Positions 1 to 4,966 of a DNA stretch of 6,129 bases are shown here, one piece after another; position 1 is the first letter of the stretch, and every line of letters starts with the position of its first letter. Under the pieces are notes generated by a model. It had not been told where the DNA came from, did not search any database, and saw nothing but the letters and a program-made list of their open reading frames with translations. The stretch comes from Lysobacterales bacterium (GTDB lineage: Bacteria; Pseudomonadota; Gammaproteobacteria; Xanthomonadales; SZUA-36): assembly GCA_030637665.1 (NCBI GenBank), contig DAOWGA010000246.1:1-6129 (forward strand). The letters run 5' to 3'. The translations under genes were made by a program, and so were the position numbers.

Positions 1-530
1 AGCCCGGTCACTGTCCGGTTGGCGTAGGCGAAGTAACTCGCAACCTGGTTGACTTCGAGGATCTTGCCGTCACTGAGTCCGGCTTCACGCATCCGACGGA
101 TGTCTTCTGCACTGATATCACCAGGTCGCTGTGTCAGCTTTTTAGCATAGGCCAGGGCTGAACGCTGCGCCTTGTTGAATGGCCTTGCGGGCTCATCCTT
201 TTGTAACTCGGCCATGCAGGCCTCGAATTTTTCAGGCTCCCTGGCCATCAGGCGTTTCATGCCGGCACCATGGTGCTTCGCACAGTAGGAACAGTCGTTG
301 AGCAGGCTCACCAGCACGCCGATGGCTTCCAGGAACCAAATGGGTGTCCTGTTTCGCGGGTGGTGCAGCACGGCCTTGTACAGCGCCATATGCCCTTCCA
401 GGGAATGTGGGCGCAGGCTGTGGATCTGCAGCACATTGTCGACCTGCCCGCCCGGGCCACTGACCTGATTGTATATTTTGGAAAGCCTGCCAGCGGCAGA
501 TTCCGGCCCGATCACATCAATAAATGGCAT
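1..530 (-). CDS. AhpD-like peroxidase-related protein (carboxymuconolactone decarboxylase superfamily), partial
   Basis: Reading right to left from an ATG at 530, 176 codons are open and the frame runs off the left edge, so the C-terminus is missing. The key signature is E68-x11-C80-SY-C83-AKH-H87. This is the same spacing as the catalytic Glu, CxxC pair and His of AhpD (E118/C130/C133/H137), which reduces peroxides through a dithiol relay. The segment YFAYANR (about 166-172), just before the cut, fits the 'uncharacterized peroxidase-related enzyme' branch of the superfamily. Those proteins are roughly 180 residues or slightly longer, so probably only a short tail is lost. The start is supported by AGGA nine bases upstream. 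It is probably cytoplasmic, with no signal peptide. It is transcribed divergently from the gene at 654. The fold assignment is strong. The physiological substrate is unknown, and I infer only a thiol/peroxide redox role. Confidence 0.85.
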   Translation of the reverse strand, partial: MPFIDVIGPESAAGRLSKIYNQVSGPGGQVDNVLQIHSLRPHSLEGHMALYKAVLHHPRNRTPIWFLEAIGVLVSLLNDCSYCAKHHGAGMKRLMAREPEKFEACMAELQKDEPARPFNKAQRSALAYAKKLTQRPGDISAEDIRRMREAGLSDGKILEVNQVASYFAYANRTVTG

Positions 531-552
531 CGCCAATGATCCTGTAGTTGAG

Positions 553-567
553 GCCCGCGTGGCGGGC
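553..567. repeat. Perfect 6-bp inverted repeat with 3-nt loop (GCCCGC-GTG-GCGGGC)
   Basis: The two GC-only arms (553-558 and 562-567) are perfect reverse complements around a 3-base loop. On the minus strand it would sit in the 5' leader of the AhpD-like mRNA, about 23 bases before the start codon and downstream of the candidate -10 box. No T-run follows on either strand, so it is not an intrinsic terminator. A leader hairpin or a short protein-binding palindrome are both possible, and chance is not excluded. Confidence 0.4.
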
Positions 568-576
568 GATTAAACG

Positions 577-582
577 ATTGTA
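577..582 (-). promoter_or_regulatory. Candidate -10 box for the AhpD-like gene
   Basis: Read on the minus strand, this is TACAAT, five of six matches to TATAAT, 46 bp upstream of the ATG at 530. No good TTGACA-like -35 lies 16-18 bp further upstream, so the call rests on the -10 hexamer alone. Confidence 0.25.
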
Positions 583-653
583 ACGAGATTTTCCTCGGCA
601 GTCCGACATGACGGAAGCAAGTGTTGCATAGCGGTGTCAGGTAAAATGCCCGT

Positions 654-1841
654 ATGCGCTCTATCTTCATCTGCACCGCCTTGCTTCTTTTGCCCTCTGC
701 CTGCGACCGGCCTGTCACCGTCAGCACTCAGGCTGAATCTGTCGATCTTCGCATCGCGACTTTCAATATCGCGATGGGGCTGGAAAAAAAAGGCCAGCTG
801 GGCCAGGCGCTGGCGCTGGGCCGGGATCTCCGGCTCCAACAGGTGGCGGAAATACTGCAACGGGTCCGCCCGGATATCATTTTACTGAACGAATTCGACT
901 ACGAACCGGGCTCCGGGGCCGCCGGCCTTTTCAATACAAATTACCTGGCCAAAAGCCAGAACGGCCAGCAGACTATTCAATATCCTTACAGTTTTCGTGC
1001 CGCGGTAAACACCGGCATCGATAGCGGGCTTGACCTGGATGGTGATGGCAAGCCGGGGGATGCCTTTGGTTATGGTGCATTTCCGGGGCAGTACGGCATG
1101 CTCGTTTTATCCCGCTACCCGCTGCAGCCTGACAAGAGCCGCAGCTTCCAACACTTTCTTTGGTCTGCCCTGCCCGGGGCCAGGCGGCCACGCAATCCCG
1201 ATGGAAGTGATTACTATTCCGATGAAATCTGGAATCAGCTGCGACTGAGTTCCAAGAGTCATTGGGACCTGGTGTTCGAGATCGAGGGACGCGAATTGCA
1301 TCTGCTGGCATACCACCCCACTCCACCGGTGTTTGACGGGCCTGAAGACCACAACGGAATGCGTAACTTCGATGAGACGCGCTTCTGGATCGAATACCTG
1401 CAGGCCGATGCTGACAGCTATATGGTTGATGACCACGGCAGGCGCGGTGGCCTGGAGCCGGGTGCGAACTTCGTCATTGCCGGTGACCTGAACGCGGACC
1501 CATTCGATGGAGACTCGTCAGAGGGCGCGGTTCGTCAGTTACTGGACTTTCCGATGATCAACAGCAGGTGCTTGCCGAAAAGCGCTGGTGCACTTGAAGC
1601 ATCCGCAACCCAAGGGCGCATTAACCTGAAACACCAGGGCGATCCCGCCGCCGATACCTCGGACTTCAATGATGAATATGCAGGCAACCTCCGCCTCGAC
1701 TACGTGTTGCCTTCCCAGGGGCTGGTCATACGGGGTTGCGGTGTCTTCTGGCCCGGAGTAAGTGACGGAGTAAGTGAGGACACCCACGAACTTGTGAAGG
1801 CGTCTGACCACCGTCTTGTCTGGCTGGATATTTCCCTGTGA
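654..1841 (+). CDS. Exported endonuclease/exonuclease/phosphatase-fold protein, probable lipoprotein
   Basis: This 395-residue protein has the metal-dependent phosphodiesterase fold shared by exonuclease III, DNase I and sphingomyelinases. Visible motifs are IATFNI (metal/phosphate Asn38), LLNEFD (Glu80, the usual Mg ligand), AYHPTPP (His221), IAGDLNADPFDG (Asp278/Asn280), LDYVLPS (349-354) and the C-terminal SDHRLVW (Asp385/His386), so the catalytic set looks complete. Residues 1-17 form a short hydrophobic export signal ending LLPSA-C17. The Pro at -3 makes the lipobox imperfect. If C17 is lipidated, Asp at +2 would predict inner-membrane retention by the enterobacterial Lol rule. A D-x-D-x-D-G-x3-D calcium-type loop lies at 127-136. 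The ATG at 654 has a weak AGGT site about 11 bases upstream. The stop overlaps the start of the SufU-like gene by 4 bp. Substrate (nucleic acid, phospholipid or other phosphoester) cannot be told from the sequence. Enzyme class is confident and export fairly confident. Confidence 0.88.
   Translation: MRSIFICTALLLLPSACDRPVTVSTQAESVDLRIATFNIAMGLEKKGQLGQALALGRDLRLQQVAEILQRVRPDIILLNEFDYEPGSGAAGLFNTNYLAKSQNGQQTIQYPYSFRAAVNTGIDSGLDLDGDGKPGDAFGYGAFPGQYGMLVLSRYPLQPDKSRSFQHFLWSALPGARRPRNPDGSDYYSDEIWNQLRLSSKSHWDLVFEIEGRELHLLAYHPTPPVFDGPEDHNGMRNFDETRFWIEYLQADADSYMVDDHGRRGGLEPGANFVIAGDLNADPFDGDSSEGAVRQLLDFPMINSRCLPKSAGALEASATQGRINLKHQGDPAADTSDFNDEYAGNLRLDYVLPSQGLVIRGCGVFWPGVSDGVSEDTHELVKASDHRLVWLDISL
1754..1777 (+). 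repeat. Perfect 12-bp tandem duplication inside the EEP-fold gene
   Basis: The unit CGGAGTAAGTGA occurs twice back to back (1754-1765 and 1766-1777) without mismatch. It is a multiple of three, so the frame is kept and the protein gains the adjacent motifs GVSD and GVSE (about residues 368-375), between the GVFWP strand and the catalytic SDHRLVW. Replication slippage is the simplest origin. Confidence 0.85.
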
Positions 1842-2299
1842 GCACGACGATCCACCCGGGCGCCGTAGACGATCTGTCGCGCCTTTATCGCGAGACCATA
1901 TTGCATCATGCACATCATCCGGTCGGATTCCGTAAAGCCATACGGGAAACCCACCGCAATGAGCAATTCAACCCACTTTGTGGAGATCGCATCGTCGTTT
2001 TGCTGGAGGTGGAAGGTGAAACGGTAAAAGACGCTGCTTTCGATGGTGAAGCCTGTGCGATTTGCACAGCCTCCGCTTCGCTGATGTGTCAACGGGCGCC
2101 GGACCAGTCGGTGGATGAGATGGGTGAAACGCAGCGCTGGCTGGAATCAGCCCTGCACGGAAAAGAGGATCCGGCGGAGTATGAAGCGCTGCAGCCCTTG
2201 CTGGGCGTTCGGCGCTACCCCAGCCGTATCCGCTGCGTCATGTTGCCCTGGGAGGCACTGTTGCAGGCGGTGAAGGGCGTTGGGCCAGGCCCGGGGTGA
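1838..2299 (+). CDS. sufU: SufU-type iron-sulfur cluster assembly scaffold / sulfurtransferase partner
   Basis: This 153-residue protein has the IscU/SufU fold. Hallmarks are LYRETILHHAHHP near the N-terminus (16-28), NPLCGDR (Cys48 and Asp50), GEACAICTASASLM (Cys73) and SRIRCVMLPW (Cys133). Cys48, Asp50, Cys73 and Cys133 correspond to the metal-binding ligands of SufU (C41, D43, C66, C128 in Bacillus subtilis). The 60-residue gap between Cys73 and Cys133 matches SufU, not the shorter gap of IscU (C63-C106 in E. coli). SufU proteins accept persulfide sulfur from the cysteine desulfurase SufS, usually through a Zn site, in cytoplasmic Fe-S cluster building. Here there is no SufS or SufBCD nearby. 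Unusual features are two more cysteines, C76 (making C-A-I-C) and C84, and Ala72 where the family mostly has Gly. The start is GTG, overlapping the previous stop as GTGA. No other start lies in frame before residue 84, so translation is probably coupled. Family call is firm; whether it acts in a SUF pathway is inferred. Confidence 0.88.
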   Translation: MSTTIHPGAVDDLSRLYRETILHHAHHPVGFRKAIRETHRNEQFNPLCGDRIVVLLEVEGETVKDAAFDGEACAICTASASLMCQRAPDQSVDEMGETQRWLESALHGKEDPAEYEALQPLLGVRRYPSRIRCVMLPWEALLQAVKGVGPGPG

Positions 2300-2314
2300 C
2301 GTTGGCAGTGGGTT

Positions 2315-4330
2315 TTACAACAGCACCTGCTCTTTCAATTTTCGTATCTGGTCGCGGACCTGGGCAGCTTCTTCGAATTCCAGCAGTTCGGCGTGTGTGA
2401 ACATTTTTTGTTCCAGTTCCTTGACGGCTTTCCCCAGGTTTTCTGCGGTCACATCGCTATACTCGCCGCCGGATTCAGCAACGCGCGCATATCGGCGTCC
2501 CCGGCGCGAACTGTCGTCGTATGCACCTTGCATGATATCGGAAACTTTCTTTTTCACAGATTTTGGTGTGATTCCATGCTTTTTATTGAAAGCAATCTGC
2601 TTCGCCGTACGGCGTTCAGTCTCAGCGATCGCGCGCTCCATAGAACCCGTTATCCGGTCACCATAGAGGATGACTTTGCCGCGTACGTTCCGTGCTGCGC
2701 GGCCAATGGTCTGGATCAGCGAAGAATCTGACCTCAGGAAGCCTTCGCGGTCGGCATCCAGAATCGCGACCAGTGATACTTCAGGTATATCAAGACCTTC
2801 TCGCAATAAGTTAATGCCAACTAGCACATCAAATTCACCCAAACGCAAATCCCGTATGATCTCCACCCGCTCCACGGTGTCGATATCCGAGTGCAGGTAG
2901 CGCACACGAACCCCATGGTCAGCCAGGTACTCGGTCAGGTTCTCCGACATGCGCTTGGTCAGCGTGGTGACAAGCACACGGTCACCCAGCGCCTTGCGCT
3001 TGTTGATCTCCGACAGCAAATCATCGACCTGGTCCGTGACCGGTCGCACGACTAATTCAGGGTCCACCAATCCGGTCGGCCGCACGACTTGTTCCACCAC
3101 GGCCCCTGAATGGTCCATTTCATATTGCCGGGGCGTGGCGGAGCAGAAGATCAACTGCGGCGCCCGGGCCGCCCATTCCTCAAACATCAACGGGCGGTTG
3201 TCCAGCGCCGACGGCAGGCGGAAGCCGTAGTTCACCAGGTTTTCCTTGCGCGAGCGATCGCCCTTGTACATGGCGCCCAATTGCGGAATCATCACGTGGC
3301 TCTCATCCAGCATTAGCATGGCGTTATCCGGCAGGTAGTCAAACAACGAGGGCGGTGCTTCACCCGGCCCCCTGCCCGTCAGGTGGCGCGAGTAATTCTC
3401 TATGCCGTTGCAATAGCCGAGCTCGAGCAGCATTTCCAGGTCGTAACGTGTGCGCTGCTCCAGGCGCTGAGCTTCAACCAGCCGGTCCTGTTCCCTGAGT
3501 TCAGCCAGGCGCAGCTTGAGTTCCGCCGCTATCGTTTTTGTCGCATCCAGCACAACCTGCCGGGGTGTGACGTAGTGTGACTTGGGATAGACAGTTACCC
3601 GCGGCAGTTTTTTCAGAATCTCTCCCGTGAGCGGGTCGAGCACACAAATCGAGTCCACTTCCTCGTCGAACAGTTCGATCCGGATCGCCTGCGCATCCTC
3701 GTCGCCCGGGAATATGTCAATGACATCACCGCGCACACGGTAGGTACCACGCCGTAATTCCATGTCGTTGCGGCTGTATTGCATCTCGGCCAGGCGGCGC
3801 AGAATGGAACGCTGGTTGATGATTTCGCCGCGCGAAATATGCAGCACCATGCTCAGGTACTGGGTCGGATCACCCAGGCCATAGATCGCAGAAACCGTTG
3901 CCACGATTATCGTATCCGGGCGCTCCAGTAGCGCCTTGGTTGCCGACAAACGCATTTGCTCAATGTGTTCGTTTATCGATGCGTCTTTCTCGATATAGGT
4001 ATCTGAGGAAGGCACATAGGCTTCCGGCTGATAATAGTCATAGTAGGAGACGAAGTATTCAACCGCGTTTTCCGGGAAGAAATCACAGAATTCACCGTAT
4101 AACTGCGCGGCCAGGGTCTTGTTCGGCGCCAGCACCAGCGTGGGGCGTTGCGCGTGCTGAATCACGTTGGCGATGGTGAAGGTCTTTCCTGAGCCGGTCA
4201 CACCTAACAAGGTCTGCTGTGCCAGGCCTGCCTCCAGGCCATCGATCAACTGCGTAATAGCCTCCGGCTGGTCCCCGGCGGGCTTAAATTTACTGTGCAG
4301 CATAAATGGCTTGTGGGTGTCGGCCGGCAT
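2315..4330 (-). CDS. uvrB: UvrABC excinuclease subunit B (UvrB)
   Basis: UvrB is the damage-verifying helicase-like subunit of nucleotide excision repair. UvrA loads it onto damaged DNA, and it recruits UvrC for dual incision. The 671-residue product is close to the usual length (673 in E. coli) and matches along its whole length. It shows Walker A GVTGSGKT (43-50), the tyrosine-rich beta-hairpin [16 protein letters not shown] (95-110, Tyr96/97/99/100) that clamps DNA, the DEAD-like box DESH (342-345), SATP (397-400), [17 protein letters not shown] (453-469), [12 protein letters not shown] (506-517) and QTIGRAAR (540-547, arginine-finger motif VI). A C-terminal UVR domain (about 636-671) binds UvrC. 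The ATG at 4330 is kept because [11 protein letters not shown] (7-17) aligns with the E. coli N-terminus KPFKLNSAFKP, which excludes Met10 as the start. A weak AAGGGA site sits nine bases upstream. It converges on the SufU-like gene and diverges from the gene at 4490. I find no LexA-box match in its upstream gap. Confidence 0.98.
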   Translation of the reverse strand: MPADTHKPFMLHSKFKPAGDQPEAITQLIDGLEAGLAQQTLLGVTGSGKTFTIANVIQHAQRPTLVLAPNKTLAAQLYGEFCDFFPENAVEYFVSYYDYYQPEAYVPSSDTYIEKDASINEHIEQMRLSATKALLERPDTIIVATVSAIYGLGDPTQYLSMVLHISRGEIINQRSILRRLAEMQYSRNDMELRRGTYRVRGDVIDIFPGDEDAQAIRIELFDEEVDSICVLDPLTGEILKKLPRVTVYPKSHYVTPRQVVLDATKTIAAELKLRLAELREQDRLVEAQRLEQRTRYDLEMLLELGYCNGIENYSRHLTGRGPGEAPPSLFDYLPDNAMLMLDESHVMIPQLGAMYKGDRSRKENLVNYGFRLPSALDNRPLMFEEWAARAPQLIFCSATPRQYEMDHSGAVVEQVVRPTGLVDPELVVRPVTDQVDDLLSEINKRKALGDRVLVTTLTKRMSENLTEYLADHGVRVRYLHSDIDTVERVEIIRDLRLGEFDVLVGINLLREGLDIPEVSLVAILDADREGFLRSDSSLIQTIGRAARNVRGKVILYGDRITGSMERAIAETERRTAKQIAFNKKHGITPKSVKKKVSDIMQGAYDDSSRRGRRYARVAESGGEYSDVTAENLGKAVKELEQKMFTHAELLEFEEAAQVRDQIRKLKEQVLL

Positions 4331-4381
4331 TCAGGAAATCCCTTGATCGTTAGAAGTGTGGAGTGCTTGGGCAAACTTGTT

Positions 4382-4387
4382 ATTATA
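4382..4387 (-). promoter_or_regulatory. Candidate -10 box for uvrB
   Basis: On the minus strand this is a perfect TATAAT, 51 bp upstream of the uvrB ATG, the right place for a sigma-70 promoter. A TTGTCA hexamer (minus strand, 4401-4406) is a fair -35 match, but only 13 bp separates the two, well below the usual 16-18. There is no extended -10 TG either. The promoter is therefore plausible but lacks a well-spaced -35. The reverse reading (TATTATA on the plus strand) also lies upstream of the gene at 4490, without a matching -35. Confidence 0.4.
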
Positions 4388-4390
4388 CGC

Positions 4391-4425
4391 GCTTACCGAA
4401 TGACAAGCCGCCCGAAGGCGTAAGC
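4391..4425. repeat. Inverted repeat GCTTAC...GTAAGC in the divergent uvrB intergenic region
   Basis: GCTTAC (4391-4396) and GTAAGC (4420-4425) are perfect reverse complements 23 bases apart. A smaller stem, CGCC-CGAA-GGCG (4409-4420), lies between them and shares base 4420 with the outer arm. It sits just upstream of the candidate uvrB -10 box and 65 bp before the start of the gene at 4490. It could be an operator for the divergent pair or a leader structure. No T-run follows, so it is not a terminator. Six-base arms can occur by chance. Confidence 0.35.
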
Positions 4426-4477
4426 CGGCATATGCTTCAACCACCAGAAAAATGTGCCGGTCCGTCAAAAAGACCAC

Positions 4478-4481
4478 GGAG
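4478..4481 (+). promoter_or_regulatory. Ribosome binding site fixing the start at 4490
   Basis: GGAG with 8 bases to ATG 4490 is an optimal Shine-Dalgarno placement. The in-frame upstream ATG at 4454 has no comparable site and would place a charged segment before the signal peptide, so 4490 is chosen. Confidence 0.8.
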
Positions 4482-4489
4482 ACAAATCA

Positions 4490-4960
4490 ATGAAATATGT
4501 TCTTAGCCTGGCCCTGTTGTTGCTCTTTTCCACTCCGATGCAGGCGCAGTCCCTGAGTGTGGAAACCATGACAGACATCGCAATTTCCCGCGCCTTGATC
4601 AACGATAAACGGAACACCGCCCTCGCCTTCAACATGTCGTTCACCGATGAGGAAAGAGATGCGTTCTGGCCACTGTACCGGAAATACCGGGAGGCGATGA
4701 CTAATGTGGGCAGCAGGAAACTCGACGTGATCATCGATTACGCCGAGCATTATGAAAATATGACCCAGGATAAGGCGCGGGATCTGCTGGACCGTCACAT
4801 GATTTACGAAGAGCAGGCGCTCAAGGTGAAACAGTTGTATATCAAAAAATTTCGCCGCATTCTTCCAAACACCAAAGTCACACGGCTGTTCCAGCTCGAG
4901 AACCGGATGGATGATGCCATTGCAATGAAACTCGCTGAGGGTATTCCCTTGATGGAGTAA
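4490..4960 (+). CDS. Small secreted helical protein of unknown function
   Basis: This 156-residue protein begins with a clear signal peptide: MKYV, then a leucine-rich core, ending in MQA-QS. Signal peptidase I cleavage is likely after Ala19, giving a mature periplasmic protein of about 137 residues. The mature part looks almost entirely helical, charged and cysteine-free. Recognisable stretches are FTDEERDAFWPLYRKY (51-66), MTQDKARDLLDRH (91-103), RRILPNTKVTRLFQLENRMD (122-141) and GIPLME at the C-terminus. The repeated F/M-T-x-[DE]-x type turns and the helix pattern recall Spy/CpxP (LTxxQ) periplasmic proteins, but I cannot assign it to that family. I recall similar unnamed proteins in gammaproteobacteria. 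It leads an apparent operon, with the aminotransferase starting 6 bp after its stop, and is divergent from uvrB. Existence and export are well supported. Function is unknown; a periplasmic stress or chaperone-like role is only an analogy. Confidence 0.85.
   Translation: MKYVLSLALLLLFSTPMQAQSLSVETMTDIAISRALINDKRNTALAFNMSFTDEERDAFWPLYRKYREAMTNVGSRKLDVIIDYAEHYENMTQDKARDLLDRHMIYEEQALKVKQLYIKKFRRILPNTKVTRLFQLENRMDDAIAMKLAEGIPLME
4954..4957 (+). promoter_or_regulatory. Ribosome binding site for the GTG start at 4967
   Basis: GGAG lies inside the last codons of the secreted-protein gene, 9 bases before GTG 4967. It decides the start of the aminotransferase over the downstream ATGs at residues 21 and 24. 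Ribosomes ending the upstream gene would cover this site, favouring translational coupling. Confidence 0.75.
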
Positions 4961-4966
4961 ATCCCA

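Larger units (their letters stand above)
4331..4489. other. Divergent intergenic region between uvrB and the secreted-protein gene
   Basis: These 159 bp contain a perfect minus-strand TATAAT, the GCTTAC/GTAAGC inverted repeat, and a weak GGTC...GACC pairing (4459-4475) next to the Shine-Dalgarno of the gene at 4490. I looked for an enterobacterial LexA box (CTG-N10-CAG) and found none; the trinucleotide CTG does not occur on the plus strand. No alphaproteobacterial-type GTTC repeats, tRNA or coding signal were seen. No convincing plus-strand promoter was found. Confidence 0.6.

Noticed and set aside
624..647. TTGCAT followed by TAAAAT as a promoter for the EEP-fold gene
   Set aside because: The hexamers are only 12 bp apart, and the -10 would lie within a few bases of the start codon, leaving no room for a leader.
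973..1436. Open minus-strand and alternate-frame reading frames inside the EEP-fold gene
   Set aside because: They are antisense shadows of a gene with a complete set of family motifs, and their products show no recognisable domain.
2282..2292. GGGCC-A-GGCCC palindrome as an intrinsic terminator of the SufU-like gene
   Set aside because: It lies inside the coding sequence, leaves only a 4-bp stem with a workable loop, and has no following T-run.
2393..4179. Several plus-strand reading frames across uvrB
   Set aside because: UvrB is unambiguous along the whole minus strand here. The opposing frames are low-complexity, Arg/Ser-rich shadow translations.
4400..4434. ATGACA plus CATATG as a promoter for the secreted-protein gene
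   Set aside because: The -35-like hexamer matches five of six, but the 23-bp spacing is too long and the -10 match is poor.
4454..4489. A 12-residue N-terminal extension of the secreted protein starting at ATG 4454
   Set aside because: It lacks a Shine-Dalgarno site and would put charged residues before the signal peptide. ATG 4490 has GGAG at optimal spacing and gives a classic signal peptide.
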